64,000 bases of DNA from Porphyrobacter sp. SLTP (GCF_009905735.1 NZ_JAAALE010000003.1:62001-126000); one strand, 5' to 3'; positions 33,607-47,233 are shown, numbered from the stretch's first letter. Numbers and translations are program-made. The notes: a model not told the origin generated them from the sequence alone.

Positions 33607-36294
33607 ATGGATAGTAGCACGCTTACGACTCTTCTCGATACGGTTTCGCAGGGCGTGGTTGTGTTCAGTGCCGATCGCGAGATCGTGTATTGTAATCAGG
33701 CATTTCTCGACATCACCGGAAACGATCGGTCCGAAATGGCGGGCGCCTTGCGTGGCATCATGCAGGGGTCCGATACGGACTGCGCGGCCATTACGGCCAT
33801 CGAGTCAGCAATTGAGGCGCGGCAACCCTTTTCCGGGGAGCTGCGGAACTGCCGCAAGTCGGAAGAGGCCATCTGGTACGACCTCTCCTTCAGGCCTGAA
33901 TGCAACGCCGATGGGTCATTTCGCCATTTCATCGGCGTCGTGCGGGACATCACCCAACAAAAGAGCGCCGAAATCAAGGCGGAACAGCTCGAACTCGATC
34001 ATCAGTTCATGATGGAGAACGTCCTCTCGGGCGTGGTACTGCACAATGCCACTACGGAAATCATCTACGCAAATCCGAGAGCGCTTGAGTTACTTGGGGT
34101 GGATCAGGATTCTGCCTTTGGAGCCGTGAACACGGATCCGCTCTGGTCTTTCATACGAGAAGACCACTCGCTTTTGCCCGTCGATGAGTATCCGGTAAAT
34201 CGCGCCATGGCTGAGCGAAAGCCGATCCGCGGTATGGTGTTCGGCAATAAGCGCGACAGCGACGGGAAGCTCATCTGGCTCATCTGCAACGCGTTTCCCT
34301 TGCTGGATACCCATGGCAATGTCGACAAGGTCCTCACCAGCTTCACCGAGATAACGCAAATCAAGGAAGCTGAGCGAGAGACGAAGATCTACCAGGAGCG
34401 CTTTGAACTGGCGGCGCGGGCGACCCAGGATGTGGTCTTCGAATGGGACATCGAAACCGGCGCATATTGGGCCAACGAATCCTTTGAAACGATCTATGGC
34501 TATCCGGCACCGAGCCATGTCAGTCTCGATAGGCTCAGCGCCATCAGCGCGGTGGAAGCCGATCATGATCTCGTGCGCCGCGTGACGCTCGACGCCATTG
34601 AATCCGGCAAGGAACGCTATGCCCTCGATTACGGGTTTGTACGCCCCGATGGTTCGCAGGGCCGTGCGGCTGTGCGCGGCTCAATCGTGCGCGACGAGAC
34701 CGGCAAGCCGCTCCGGATCATCGGCACCGGTACCGATATCGGCCAGTTGACCGATGCCATGCACGCGCTTGAGGCATCGGAGGAGCGATTCCGGATCATC
34801 GCCGACACCGTCAGCGACGTGTTGTGGGATCGCGATTTCGAAACCAATGTCACTTGGGTCACCCCGGACTGGCCCCACCGGCTTGGTGTCGCCATTGATC
34901 CCGATGTAAGCCAAGAGCGGTTCTTTCTCGACCACGTCGAGCCTGAAGATGCTTTACGGGTGCAGCATTCGTTCCGTGACGCCGTCAAGTCTGATGCAGC
35001 GCAATGGGAGATACAATACGTCCTGATCGGCAGCGATGGGACCAAGATCGATATGGCGGTCAAGGCGGCGATCCTGCGCAATCCAGACGGTAGGGCCCAA
35101 CGCATGCTGGGCAATGCCCGCAACGTGACAATCGAGAAGCGTCAACAGGAAGGCTATTCGCGCGCGCGTGCGCTCGAAGCGGTGGGCCAGCTGACGGGCG
35201 GCGTGGCACACGACTTCAACAACCAGCTCATGATCATTCAGGGCAATGCCGAGTTTCTGGAAATGAGCGGCCTCAATGAAGAGCAGGCCGAGTCCGTTGC
35301 GCTCATCTATCAGGCATGCGGGAGTGCAGCCGACCTCACCCAGCGGCTGCTCTCCTTCTCCCGCCAATCGCATTTGCAGACGGGGCGCGTCGATCTGACC
35401 AGATTGGTGCCGTCGACGGTCGCCCTGCTCAGGGCGGGCATACCGGAGTCCATCACCATCCAGTGCCGGATTCCGTCAGAAATCTGGCAAGCGAAGGCCG
35501 ATGCCAACGCGCTGGAACAGGCGATCGTGAACCTAGCCGTCAATGCCCGGGACGCGATGCCGGCCGGCGGCGACATTGTCATCAGCTGCGAGAATGTAAC
35601 GATCTCGCACGATAGGCAGCCCTTTCAATCGGAACTTGCACCGGGCGATTATGTCGTCGTCGCGGTAAGCGACAATGGTGCAGGCATGCCGCCTGACGTT
35701 CTCGCAAAAGTGTTCGAACCCTTCTTCACAACCAAGGACGTGGGCAAGGGAACCGGACTCGGTCTGAGCACGGTCTACGGCTTTGCCAAGCAATCCGATG
35801 GACACGTGACCATCCACAGCGAGCCCAATCAGGGCACGACGATCAAGCTGTTCCTTCCCCGTTTCCTCGAGCCGGCAGCGGAACAGGAACACAAGACCGA
35901 AACCGAAAAGGCGCGCCCCGGAAACGGACAGCGGATTCTGCTTGTCGAGGACCAAGCTGAACTCAGGGCCCATGTCGAGAAAATGCTCACCAAAATGGGC
36001 TACCTCGTCACCGCTGCGGAGGACGGGAAGCAGGCGCTTTCGTTGCTCGATCGCGGGATGACGTTTGATCTCCTGTTCACCGATGTGATCATGCCCGGCG
36101 GAATAAATGGGCAGCAGCTCGCTGAAGCAGTCAGGAAACGCGATCCTCGTATGAAGGTGCTGTTCACGTCCGGCTATCCCGCCTTTGCCTTCGAACACTT
36201 GCAGCTGGATGAGATTGAGCACGTAAAGCTTCTCAAGAAGCCTTACAGGTCAACGGAACTCACCGCTGTCCTCGCAGAGATATTCGACGCCTGA
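33607..36294 (+). CDS. Multi-PAS hybrid histidine kinase with receiver domain (LOV-like N-terminus, Cys lost)
   Basis: 895 aa, no membrane helix. Order: LOV-like PAS (about 5-117), three more PAS domains (about 135-255, 262-380, 390-510), HisKA-type dimerisation with H535 in GGVAHDFNN, an HATPase domain, and a C-terminal receiver ending near 895 ([18 protein letters not shown]). In the first domain the position of the LOV photo-adduct cysteine is Arg49 ([12 protein letters not shown]); of the two flavin-contact Asn, N81 stays (NCRK) but the other is Tyr91, and the usual Gln is Val112. It should therefore bind flavin poorly or not photocycle by adduct. Closely parallels the 896-aa kinase at 50288. 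Start at ATG 33607 matches that paralogue's length. Confidence 0.93.
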   Translation: MDSSTLTTLLDTVSQGVVVFSADREIVYCNQAFLDITGNDRSEMAGALRGIMQGSDTDCAAITAIESAIEARQPFSGELRNCRKSEEAIWYDLSFRPECNADGSFRHFIGVVRDITQQKSAEIKAEQLELDHQFMMENVLSGVVLHNATTEIIYANPRALELLGVDQDSAFGAVNTDPLWSFIREDHSLLPVDEYPVNRAMAERKPIRGMVFGNKRDSDGKLIWLICNAFPLLDTHGNVDKVLTSFTEITQIKEAERETKIYQERFELAARATQDVVFEWDIETGAYWANESFETIYGYPAPSHVSLDRLSAISAVEADHDLVRRVTLDAIESGKERYALDYGFVRPDGSQGRAAVRGSIVRDETGKPLRIIGTGTDIGQLTDAMHALEASEERFRIIADTVSDVLWDRDFETNVTWVTPDWPHRLGVAIDPDVSQERFFLDHVEPEDALRVQHSFRDAVKSDAAQWEIQYVLIGSDGTKIDMAVKAAILRNPDGRAQRMLGNARNVTIEKRQQEGYSRARALEAVGQLTGGVAHDFNNQLMIIQGNAEFLEMSGLNEEQAESVALIYQACGSAADLTQRLLSFSRQSHLQTGRVDLTRLVPSTVALLRAGIPESITIQCRIPSEIWQAKADANALEQAIVNLAVNARDAMPAGGDIVISCENVTISHDRQPFQSELAPGDYVVVAVSDNGAGMPPDVLAKVFEPFFTTKDVGKGTGLGLSTVYGFAKQSDGHVTIHSEPNQGTTIKLFLPRFLEPAAEQEHKTETEKARPGNGQRILLVEDQAELRAHVEKMLTKMGYLVTAAEDGKQALSLLDRGMTFDLLFTDVIMPGGINGQQLAEAVRKRDPRMKVLFTSGYPAFAFEHLQLDEIEHVKLLKKPYRSTELTAVLAEIFDA

Positions 36295-36519
36295 GCGCAG
36301 CTTTGGGGTCGGTTGGGGACTTTCCACCCCTCGTAAAAATCGACGCCGAAGCCGTGCGGATCATCGACGCACCGCATCACAGTTATCGCGACAAGCCGTT
36401 TTTCTCGTTTGGCGCGCCGCCTTATGTGGCCCCCGGCACGCATCGCTATCGGACGAGAACAACGGTTCTGACAACGTCTCGCGGTGCGTGATGATCAACA
36501 GACCATAACGGGGCCATAT

Positions 36520-38781
<2,262 letters not shown>

Positions 38782-38795
38782 GGCAAAACGACTGC

Positions 38796-38824
38796 GAGGC
38801 GCCGGGCCTATGGTCCGGCGCCTC
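38796..38824. terminator. Bidirectional terminator between katG and the efflux operon
   Basis: GAGGCGCCGG (38796-38805) and CCGGCGCCTC (38815-38824) form a perfect 10-bp stem with a 9-nt loop. It lies between the convergent stops of katG (38781) and the outer-membrane factor (38828), suited to ending both transcripts. Confidence 0.7.
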
Positions 38825-38827
38825 CTG

Positions 38828-40282
38828 TCAGGGCTGCCCGTCCGTTCGCCGCTCGTCCACCGTCTCGCCTCCCAGGGCGCGGTATAGGGCGACCCGGTTG
38901 CTGGCTTCGATCAGCTGGGTCGCGAGAAGCGTGCGCTGTGCCGCATAGGACGCGCGCTGTGCATCGAGGCTGGCAAGGAAGGAATCGATCCCGCCGCGAT
39001 AGCGCAGGTCGGCAAGACTGAAGTTATCCTCGGCCGCATCGACAAAGGCGCGGTTGGCGCGCAGCTGTTCGGTGATCGTGCCGCGGCGTGCGAGCGCGTC
39101 GGCAACATCGCGGAAGGCGGCCTGTATGGCGCGCTCATAGCCTGCGACCGCCGCTTCGCGCTGCGCCTCGGTCTGAGCCACACCGGCCTGCGCGGCGCCG
39201 CCTGCGAACAGCGAATAGCGCACATTGGCGCCCGCTGAATAATTGAACGCCGCGCCCGTGAACAAGGTGGACAGCGCATTGCTCGCAAAGCCTGCAAGCC
39301 CGGTCAGCGTGATCCGCGGGAACAGCGCCGCGCGCGCCGCGCCAATCTCGGCATTGGCGGCGCGCAGTTCGTATTCCGCCTGCATCACATCGGGTCGGCG
39401 CAGTAGGATCGCGGAATCGAGGCCAGCCGGCAGCGTGCGCACCGCCTCGCCCGCATCGGCGAGCGATTGCGGCAGCAGCGCGTCGTCCACCGGCGCGCCG
39501 ACCAGCAGTTGCAGCGCGTTGATGTCCTGCGCCAGAGCGGTTTTCTGCTGCGCGATATCGGCTTCGGCGGTGGCAAGGATCTGTTCCGCCTGGCGCAGAT
39601 CGGTGCGCGGCGCGATACCGCCGTCGAGCCGCAGCCGGGTCAGCTTCACCTGCTCGCGCGCATTGGCCGCCGTATCCTCGGCAAGCTTCAGCAGGGAGCA
39701 ATCGGCAGCATAGGTCAGCCACGCATCGGCGACATCGCCAATCAGCGTCAGCCGCGTTGCCCGGGCCGCCGCCTCCGTGCCGAAATAGCGATTGAGCGCG
39801 GCATCGGACAGCGACTGCAACCGTCCGAACAGGTCGACCTCGAACGCCGTCGTGCTCACATCGGCGGTGTAGCGCACCCCGGCGGTCGAGCGGCTGGCCG
39901 ACGGATCATTGCCGATGTCGACGTCCTGATTGCGGTTCTGGTTGGCTGTGCCGTTGTCGAACTGGGTGCGGCCCGCGCCTACGCCGACCTGCGGCAATTG
40001 GCCCGCGCGCTGGATGCGGAACTGCGCACGCGCTGTGGCGATGTTGGCGGCGGCCACGCGCAGGTCGCGATTATTGGCGAGCGCCCGTTCTATGACCTGT
40101 GCGAGCCGCGGATCGGCGAAGACCTCGCGGTAGGTCATCACCGGCAGCGCGGCCTCGCTCTGCGCAAAATAGGCATCGCCTACCGGCCACGATGCCGGGA
40201 CGGGCAGGGCGGGCTGCACATATTTGGGCGCCATCGAACAGCCCGAAAGCAACGCCAGCGCGATCAATGCCCCGCTTCTCAT
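38828..40282 (-). CDS. RND efflux outer-membrane lipoprotein, NodT/OprM family
   Basis: 484 aa. The lipoprotein signal IALALLSGCSMAPKY ends in lipobox L-S-G-C (Cys15). Two OEP repeats follow (from about 60 and 280; ANIATARAQFRIQRAGQLPQ and AEIGAARAALFPRITLTGL), which form the trimeric channel-tunnel. Ends with the ALGG region usual in NodT proteins. Start is coupled by ATGA to the transporter gene upstream (40282-40279). Carries drugs from the periplasm out of the cell as the last part of the tripartite pump encoded here. Confidence 0.93.
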   Translation of the reverse strand: MRSGALIALALLSGCSMAPKYVQPALPVPASWPVGDAYFAQSEAALPVMTYREVFADPRLAQVIERALANNRDLRVAAANIATARAQFRIQRAGQLPQVGVGAGRTQFDNGTANQNRNQDVDIGNDPSASRSTAGVRYTADVSTTAFEVDLFGRLQSLSDAALNRYFGTEAAARATRLTLIGDVADAWLTYAADCSLLKLAEDTAANAREQVKLTRLRLDGGIAPRTDLRQAEQILATAEADIAQQKTALAQDINALQLLVGAPVDDALLPQSLADAGEAVRTLPAGLDSAILLRRPDVMQAEYELRAANAEIGAARAALFPRITLTGLAGFASNALSTLFTGAAFNYSAGANVRYSLFAGGAAQAGVAQTEAQREAAVAGYERAIQAAFRDVADALARRGTITEQLRANRAFVDAAEDNFSLADLRYRGGIDSFLASLDAQRASYAAQRTLLATQLIEASNRVALYRALGGETVDERRTDGQP

Positions 40283-43200
40283 GCCGTGCCTCCTTCGGTT
40301 GCAGCAGGCGGCGAGCTTGGGCCGAGATGCAGCTTCTTGAGCGTGTCGCGGGTCGTGCGGCGCACGATTACGAAGAACAGCGGGATGAAGAAGATCGCCA
40401 GCACCGTCGCGGTCAGCATCCCGCCGATTACCGATGTGCCGATCGCGATGCGGCTGTTGGCGCCGGCCCCGCTCGACAGCGCCAGCGGCAACACGCCAAA
40501 GATGAAGGCGAGGCTGGTCATCAGGATCGGACGCAGGCGCAGGCGGGCCGCCTCAAGCGCGGCATCAATCACCCTTGCGCCGCGCTTTTCGGCCTGTTCG
40601 GCAAATTCGATCACAAGGATGGCGTTCTTCGCCGCCAGACCCATCGTGGTCAGGAGCCCGATCTGGAGGAAGACGTCGTTCTCAAGCCCCCGCAGCGTTA
40701 CGGCGAAGACCGCACCGACCAGACCCAGCGGAATCACCAGCATCACCGCCACCGGGATGGTCCAGCTTTCATAGAGCGCGGCAAGGCACAGGAAGACCAC
40801 CAGCAGCGACAGAGCATAGAGCAGGGGTGCCTGACCGGAGGACAGCCGCTCCTGGAACGACAGGCCCGACCATGCGACGCTGACGCCCGGTATGTCCTTG
40901 GCCAGCGCCTCGATCCGGTCCATCGCCGCACCCGAACTTTCGCCCGGCGCGGCCTGACCGTCGAACTGGAAACTGGGATAACCCTGAAAGCGGGACAGCG
41001 TGGTCGGCGTGGTCGACCAGCGGGTGCGGGCAAAAGAGGAAAAGGGCGCCATCTGCCCATTATCGCCGCGTACGAACCACCGGCCGATATCGTCGGGCGT
41101 CGCGCGGTAGGGCGCATCGGCTTGCACGAAGACGCGCTTCACCCGCCCGCGATCAATGAAGTCGTTGACATATTGCCCGCCCCACGCAGCTGACAGGGTG
41201 GCGTTCACATCCGCCTGATTGAGCCCCAAGGCGGCGAGCTTGGGCTGGTCGATATCCACCTGCAAGGTCTGCACATCGGGCAACTCGCCCAGTCGCACAC
41301 CGGCGAGGGCGGGATCCCCCTCCGCCGCCGCGAGCAGCTTGTCACGCGCGGCGATGAATTCCTCGCGGCTCATCCCGCTGGTGTTCTGGAGCTGGAGGCT
41401 GAAGCCGTTGGTCTGGCCAAGGCCGCGGATGGCGGCAGGGACAAGGACATTGACCTGCGCATCGCGGAACCCGGCGAACGCCTTGTTGGCCCGCTCACTG
41501 ATCCCGTCGGCAGAATTCTCCTCGCCTTCGCGCTTCGACCAGTCGACGAAATTGACGAAGCCCTGTCCGGTGTTCTGCCCGGCCGCACCCTGTCCGCCGC
41601 CCGCAACGCTGAACATGACCGCGATGTTCTTGCGCTCATCTTCCAGCATGTATTTCTCGATGGCGAGCTGCACCTCGCGCGTGCGCCCCAGCGTCGCACC
41701 GGCGGGCAAGCGGTACTGAAGGCGCACCGATCCTTGATCCTCGGTCGGCAGGAAGCCGGTCGGCAGGCGCACAAACAGCACGGCCAGCAGAACCAGCACA
41801 ATCGCGTAGATCGCGAGGAACAGCCATTTGCGGTCGACCACCCGGCCCACGGCCACCACATACTTGTCAGTGCCGCGCGCAAAGGTGGTGTTGAACCACG
41901 ACTGGGCCTTTGCCAGAGCTTCAGCCCCGCGAGGCCAAGCGCGTTGCAGACGGCTTGGGTGATCGTCGACGGCATGCTGCTTCTGCCGCAACAGCGTTGC
42001 GGTCAGCGCCGGACTGAGGATCAAGGCGACCAGCGCCGACAGCACCATCGCCGATACGATCGTGATCGAGAACTGGCGATAGATCACGCCCGTCGATCCG
42101 CCGAAGAACGCCATGGGCAGGAACACCGCGGACAGCACGACCGCAATGGCGACCAGCGCCACCTGGATCTCGCCCATCGACTGGATCGTCGCTTCCTTGG
42201 GCGTCATGTCGGGGTTTTCTTCGAGCAGGCGCTCGACATTCTCGACCACCACGATCGCATCGTCGACCAGCAGGCCGATTGCCAGCACCAGCCCGAACAG
42301 CGTCAAGGTGTTGATCGAGAACCCTGCGACATAGAAGATCGCGAAAGTACCCAGCAACACCACCGGCACGGCAATGGTGGGGATCAGGGTCGCGCGCCAG
42401 CTTTGCAGGAACACGAACATGACGAGCACGACCAGCAGGATCGCTTCGATCAGCGTCTGCACCACCTCGTCAATCGACAGGCGGATGAAGGCCGTGGTGT
42501 CATTGGCATAATCGACATTATAGCCCGGCGGAAAGCTCGGCTTGGCATCGGCGACGGCCTGTTTGACAAGATCGGCAGTGGCAAGCGCGTCGGCGCCCGG
42601 CGCAAGCGAGATGGCGAGGCCAGCCCCCGGGTGTCCGTTGATCCGGCTGGATGCCGAATAGTTTTCCGCGCCCAGCTCAACCCGTGCGACATCGCTGAGC
42701 CGCACGATCGCGCCGCTCTGTTCGGACTTGAGGATGATCGCCTTGAATTCGTCCACGGTGCGCAAGCGCGATTGCGAGGTGACCGTGGCATTGAGCTGGT
42801 TGCTGTCCGGTTGCGGCACCCCGCCGACTTCTCCGGCCGCGACTTCGGTGTTCTGGTTGCGGATCGCGGTGACGATGTCGCCCGGCATCAGCCCGACCGC
42901 GGCAAGCCGGTCCGGATCGAGCCAGACCCGCATCGCGTAAGGCGATCCGAACACGTTGGTTTCTCCCACGCCTTCGATCCGCGAAAGTTCGTCCTGAAGG
43001 TTCGAAACCAGAAAATCGGACACATCGATGTTCGTGCTGCGGTCGGTTTCGTCATAGACGCCGACGATCATCAGGAAATCGGGGTTGGATTTGGTGACGC
43101 GCAGCCCCTGTTGCTGCACCTGTTGCGGCAAGCGGGCGAGCGCCTGTTGCACCTGGTTCTGCACCTGAACCTGAGCAATGTCGGGATCGGTTCCCTTCTC

Positions 43201-43482
43201 GAAGGTGGCGCTGATCGTCACCTGTCCGCGCGATGTGGAGCTGGAATTGAAATAGAGCAGCCCGTCGATCCCGGTCAGTTGCTGCTCGATGATCTGGGTG
43301 ACGCTGTTTTCCAGCGTCTCGGCCGAGGCACCGGGGAAGGTCGCGCGGATGTTGACCTGTGGCGGCGCGACGTCGGGATATTGCTCGATCGGCAGCAGGG
43401 TGATCGATCCGATGCCTGCCAGCATCGTAATGATCGCCAGCACCCAGGCAAAGATCGGCCGTTCGATGAAAATGCGCGACAT
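40279..43482 (-). CDS. RND efflux pump inner-membrane transporter, HAE-1 family (AcrB/MexB-like)
   Basis: 1067 aa, the usual length. Two halves of six helices each with large periplasmic loops. MSRIFIERPIFAWVLAIITM opens the protein and YPDVAPPQVNI follows; the proton-relay aspartates are in GLLVDDAIVVVENVERL (about 402-418), with a Lys in the second half (GLAAKNAILVIEFAEQAEKRG). Exports hydrophobic and amphipathic compounds using the proton gradient. Middle gene of adaptor-pump-channel; 9-nt gap after the adaptor and ATGA overlap to the channel. Confidence 0.96.
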   Translation of the reverse strand: MSRIFIERPIFAWVLAIITMLAGIGSITLLPIEQYPDVAPPQVNIRATFPGASAETLENSVTQIIEQQLTGIDGLLYFNSSSTSRGQVTISATFEKGTDPDIAQVQVQNQVQQALARLPQQVQQQGLRVTKSNPDFLMIVGVYDETDRSTNIDVSDFLVSNLQDELSRIEGVGETNVFGSPYAMRVWLDPDRLAAVGLMPGDIVTAIRNQNTEVAAGEVGGVPQPDSNQLNATVTSQSRLRTVDEFKAIILKSEQSGAIVRLSDVARVELGAENYSASSRINGHPGAGLAISLAPGADALATADLVKQAVADAKPSFPPGYNVDYANDTTAFIRLSIDEVVQTLIEAILLVVLVMFVFLQSWRATLIPTIAVPVVLLGTFAIFYVAGFSINTLTLFGLVLAIGLLVDDAIVVVENVERLLEENPDMTPKEATIQSMGEIQVALVAIAVVLSAVFLPMAFFGGSTGVIYRQFSITIVSAMVLSALVALILSPALTATLLRQKQHAVDDHPSRLQRAWPRGAEALAKAQSWFNTTFARGTDKYVVAVGRVVDRKWLFLAIYAIVLVLLAVLFVRLPTGFLPTEDQGSVRLQYRLPAGATLGRTREVQLAIEKYMLEDERKNIAVMFSVAGGGQGAAGQNTGQGFVNFVDWSKREGEENSADGISERANKAFAGFRDAQVNVLVPAAIRGLGQTNGFSLQLQNTSGMSREEFIAARDKLLAAAEGDPALAGVRLGELPDVQTLQVDIDQPKLAALGLNQADVNATLSAAWGGQYVNDFIDRGRVKRVFVQADAPYRATPDDIGRWFVRGDNGQMAPFSSFARTRWSTTPTTLSRFQGYPSFQFDGQAAPGESSGAAMDRIEALAKDIPGVSVAWSGLSFQERLSSGQAPLLYALSLLVVFLCLAALYESWTIPVAVMLVIPLGLVGAVFAVTLRGLENDVFLQIGLLTTMGLAAKNAILVIEFAEQAEKRGARVIDAALEAARLRLRPILMTSLAFIFGVLPLALSSGAGANSRIAIGTSVIGGMLTATVLAIFFIPLFFVIVRRTTRDTLKKLHLGPSSPPAATEGGTA

Positions 43483-43491
43483 GGCCGCGCC

Positions 43492-44559
43492 TCAACCCTT
43501 CGTATCGGGCTTGGGGGCAGCGATCACCTGCGGCTTGCTGGCCGGAACAGGGCGGATCGGCGCGCCCGGCTTGATCTTGGCGACGCCTTGGACGATCACC
43601 TTGTCGCCCGGTTTCAGTCCGCCCGTCACCACCCAGTCAGAGCCAACCGCACGGGTCGCCTCGACCTTGCGTTCGGCGGCCTTGTTGCCGGCATCGACAA
43701 CGAAAACGCTCGCCTCGCCCCGGGCATTGCGGGTCACGGCCGCCTGCGGAACGAGGATCGCGCCGGTATCGATCGCCTGATCGAAGCGCGCCCGCACGAA
43801 CATTCCGGGCAGCAACAATCCGTTCGGATTGGGGAAGCGGGCGCGCAGCGTCACCGTGCCCGTCTCCGGATTGACCATCACTTCGGAGAACTGGACGACC
43901 CCTTGCGGGCCATACTCGGTCCCGTCCTCAAGGATCAGGCGCACCGCCGTGCTGGCCGGCACAGCGCCGCCTTGCACCAGTGACTTGCGCAGCGCGAGAA
44001 GATCGGCGCTTGATTGCTGGATATCGACAAACACCGGATCCACGCCCTGGATCACTACGAGCGGCTCGGCCTGATTGCCGGTGACCAGCGCGCCCACCGT
44101 GAACAGTGAACGGCCGATGCGGCCGGTGATCGGAGCGGGCACGCGGGTGAACTGGAGGTTGATATTGGCCGTCTGCAGCTGCGCGCGCGCCTGCTGCACC
44201 GACGCTGCTGCCTGACGTGCGGCCGCCTGCGCATCAGTATAGTCCTGCATCGCCACTGCCTGCGCTTCGGCCAGCGGCTTCAACCGCTCGGCACGGACGC
44301 GGGTGGCTTCCGCATTGGCGAGAGCACTGTTGAGGTTGGCGTTAGCCTCTGCTGCGCCAGCACGAAACAGACGCGGGTCGATCTCGTAAAGGGTCTGCCC
44401 CGCCTGTACCAAGGCCCCTTCGGTAAAGAACCGGCGGCGGATCAGTCCGCTGACCTGCGGCCGCACCTCGGACATCTCGAACGCCGTGACACGTCCCGCC
44501 AGTTCGACCGGAACCGGCACGGAACTGGCCTTGACCACGACATAGCCGACCTCCGGCAC
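43492..44559 (-). CDS. RND efflux periplasmic adaptor (membrane-fusion protein), N-terminus unsettled
   Basis: 355 aa from the GTG at 44559: biotinyl-lipoyl-like domain (GALVQAGQTLYEIDP, 48-62), alpha-hairpin (about 65-135), beta-barrel and membrane-proximal domains. It lacks an export signal as written. Upstream in the same frame, 44560 to about 44670, the codons read FRFAVAGLAALALAGC SGDAGDG, an excellent lipoprotein signal with lipobox L-A-G-C (Cys codon at 44596-44598). That frame has no ATG, GTG or TTG before its stop at 44728-44730. So the start is non-standard (ATC at 44679 or 44646 is in frame), or a frameshift separates the ATG at 44705 from the signal, or the base sequence has an error. 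First gene of the pump operon. Confidence 0.82.
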   Translation of the reverse strand: MPEVGYVVVKASSVPVPVELAGRVTAFEMSEVRPQVSGLIRRRFFTEGALVQAGQTLYEIDPRLFRAGAAEANANLNSALANAEATRVRAERLKPLAEAQAVAMQDYTDAQAAARQAAASVQQARAQLQTANINLQFTRVPAPITGRIGRSLFTVGALVTGNQAEPLVVIQGVDPVFVDIQQSSADLLALRKSLVQGGAVPASTAVRLILEDGTEYGPQGVVQFSEVMVNPETGTVTLRARFPNPNGLLLPGMFVRARFDQAIDTGAILVPQAAVTRNARGEASVFVVDAGNKAAERKVEATRAVGSDWVVTGGLKPGDKVIVQGVAKIKPGAPIRPVPASKPQVIAAPKPDTKG

Positions 44560-44960
44560 AGGCCGCTCGCGCGCTCCATCGCCCGCATCACCCGAACAAC
44601 CAGCCAGCGCCAGCGCAGCGAGCCCGGCGACAGCGAAACGGAAGATGTGCGGTGGTTTGGTCTGGGCAGGGAGAGAGATAGCAGTCTCGCAGAAATTGGC
44701 CGCATGAGGGCCGTTGGTGGCCCCTAGCTACGGCATTGATCCATGGTAGGCTTTGGGTGCCGCGCGCGACCTGCCTTGTTTTTCCTTCGCGTCACCACGA
44801 AGCTTCCTTGCACCTGAAACGCCCGGTGGCCAGCATGCAAATATGCAAACCTATCGTTTTCTGCGACGAGCCGTTTGCTTTTGACCCCACGATTCCCGGT
44901 GAGCGCCTCTTATCCCGCCACTCTGCCGCTGTGTCCGTCAGAGGCGCATGCATTGAGCCG

Positions 44961-47084
44961 CTATTGATCCAGAAGCTTGCGAATGGTTTCGGCCAATTCT
45001 GTCCGGCGGAAGGGCTTGCTCAAGACGCTCAATGGGTTTTGCAGGCGTCGTTCCCGCATCAGCGGGTCTTCGCTGTAGCCTGATGCCAGTAGCACCTTCA
45101 GTCCCGGTTGTTGTTCCAGGGCAACCTCCACCAACTGCCTGCCGTTCATCTCGCCGGGCATGACGACGTCTGTGAAAAGCAGATCGAAGGGCGGGCTTTC
45201 CGATATGATCTGCAACGCGTCTGCGGCCGATCCTGCGGCCACGATGGTGTAGCTGAGCCGTTCCAGCTGGACGACAAGGCTCTGCCGAACCAGAACATCA
45301 TCCTCGACCACCAGAATGCGCTCCGCCCGGCCCGTTGGGACCTGCTGCGCTTCGGGTGGGGCAAGCTGGATTTCATCATCATCGGTTGCAGGGAAATAGA
45401 GGCTGATCGTGGTGCCATTCATGAGCTCCGAAGCGATCTCGGCGAACCCGTGCGACTGACGCACAAACCCCCACACCATCGAGAGGCCAAGACCTGATCC
45501 CTGGCCCACCTCCTTGGTCGTGAAGAATGGTTCGAACGCACGTTCGATATCCTGTGGCGGCATCCCGCAGCCATCATCCGCGACAGTGATCATGACATAG
45601 CGGTCACCAACGCAGTCTTCATGGCGCCGCGGATCATCCGCACCAATGATGATGTTCGATGCCGTGATGATGATTTCACCGCCATTGGGCATGGCATCGC
45701 GCGCATTGATCACGAGGTTCAGAATGGCATTCTCCAACTGGCCCGGATCAACCTCGACCGACCAGACATCGGGATCAGCTGTCAGCGATATCGTGATGTT
45801 TTCAGGAATGGTCCGGCGGACCAGCGTTTCGATGCCTGCGAACAATCCGCTGAGATGAAGCTTGGTGGGAGACAAGGTCTGAAGCCGCGCGAAGGAGAGC
45901 AATCTGCTCGTGAGCATGGCTCCGCGCTCTGCTGCCTGCATCGTGGTTTCCGCCAGCCAGCGCGAATCCGCGTCCGCAGCATGGATTTGCGCGAGCTCCT
46001 CCGCATTGCCGAGTATGATCGTAAGCAGATTGTTGAAATCATGCGCCAACCCGCCTGTCAGCTGGCCCACAGCTTCCATCTTGTGGGCCTGACGCAACTT
46101 CTTTTCCAGAGCATTGAATTCCGACACATCGGTGGAACTGCCGATAATCCGGGTGGGCTTTCCTTCGGCATCATGCAGGATCATGGCGCGTTCGACCATG
46201 TCGACAACTTCGCCATCGGCGCAAACAAACCGGAACTTGCACAGCCATGTCCCTTGGCCGTTTGCGATGGCTGCCCGCAGGCTTTTGACGACACGCTCGC
46301 GGTCGTCGGGATGGATCCAGTTCTCGCGGGCCTGCGGATCTGTCGCGAATTCGCGCGGGTCATAGCCGTAGCTGTCTAAGAGCTTTTCGTTCCACCACAC
46401 CGTGCCTTCGACAAGGTCAATGTCGCAGACAAGATCATTGGTCGCGAGGCTGAGCAAGCGGAAGCGTTCCTCGCTCACGCGGAGCGCAGCGGCGCTCCGT
46501 TCAGTCTCCTCGGCAAGCGCAGCACGTCTGATCTCCTGATCGCGGTGTTCCGTGAACAAGCCGATGAAAGCCACAAAAGCAAAGTAGCTGATCGTGTAAG
46601 CCAAGACGGTGGCAATGCCGACCGCGTCCGTCAGATCGGCCATCATGAACACGATCATCGGCGCGGGGCCGATGTTTACCAGAAGTCCGATCGGGCGTTT
46701 GTAAAAGCCAAAATTGGTGAAGTGGTGGAACACAACCAACGGGAAGAACCAGGCCATGTAAGGCAGGGTCCGGGAAATCTGATCAGTGGTGGCGTAGGCG
46801 ATGATCGCCCCTGCGTTGAGGTGCACACAGTAATAGATTGTGAGGCATCCCGTGATCACACCTGTCGCCATCGCTGGCCGGATCGACATTGCGACCAACA
46901 GGCTGCCGGTTACGACGGCAGCAATGCCCAGCACCCAGGACTCCGGACCGGATATGTTGCCGAGGCCGACGGCAACAACCGTCCCCAGCATTGCCCCGAC
47001 AAATGCAATGATCAGCGATAATCTGACCGAGTTCTGCGCTTGCCTGCGGCGGTAACTGAAGCGGCTGATATCCGTATCGTTCAT
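44961..47084 (-). CDS. Membrane hybrid histidine kinase with PAS and receiver domain
   Basis: 707 aa: five to six hydrophobic segments (20-175) with no known sensor signature; one PAS domain (about 200-320, [20 protein letters not shown]); HisKA with H348 in GGLAHDFNN; HATPase with [21 protein letters not shown] and GSGLGL; then a receiver domain with the phospho-Asp in [10 protein letters not shown]. Same kinase core as the two multi-PAS kinases in the window but with a membrane sensor. No response regulator is adjacent; the attached receiver would pass phosphate to an unlinked phosphotransfer protein or act locally. Divergent from the HTH-hydrolase gene at 47234. Confidence 0.92.
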   Translation of the reverse strand: MNDTDISRFSYRRRQAQNSVRLSLIIAFVGAMLGTVVAVGLGNISGPESWVLGIAAVVTGSLLVAMSIRPAMATGVITGCLTIYYCVHLNAGAIIAYATTDQISRTLPYMAWFFPLVVFHHFTNFGFYKRPIGLLVNIGPAPMIVFMMADLTDAVGIATVLAYTISYFAFVAFIGLFTEHRDQEIRRAALAEETERSAAALRVSEERFRLLSLATNDLVCDIDLVEGTVWWNEKLLDSYGYDPREFATDPQARENWIHPDDRERVVKSLRAAIANGQGTWLCKFRFVCADGEVVDMVERAMILHDAEGKPTRIIGSSTDVSEFNALEKKLRQAHKMEAVGQLTGGLAHDFNNLLTIILGNAEELAQIHAADADSRWLAETTMQAAERGAMLTSRLLSFARLQTLSPTKLHLSGLFAGIETLVRRTIPENITISLTADPDVWSVEVDPGQLENAILNLVINARDAMPNGGEIIITASNIIIGADDPRRHEDCVGDRYVMITVADDGCGMPPQDIERAFEPFFTTKEVGQGSGLGLSMVWGFVRQSHGFAEIASELMNGTTISLYFPATDDDEIQLAPPEAQQVPTGRAERILVVEDDVLVRQSLVVQLERLSYTIVAAGSAADALQIISESPPFDLLFTDVVMPGEMNGRQLVEVALEQQPGLKVLLASGYSEDPLMRERRLQNPLSVLSKPFRRTELAETIRKLLDQ

Positions 47085-47233
47085 GCCCGGGCTGCCTTCA
47101 GGGTGATGCCGAATTTACAGAATAACGCATTGGCCTAAAATTTTCGTGCGTCTCAGCGCCTTTTGCCCGCCGGGCCGCTTACTGGTTAGCATGATACTGC
47201 CCGGTTGATTTAACCCATTTAGGGGGATGTCGC

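Noticed and set aside
41734-43983. Plus-strand open frame of 749 codons opposite the RND pump and adaptor
   Set aside because: It crosses two real genes of the opposite strand and has no start signal.
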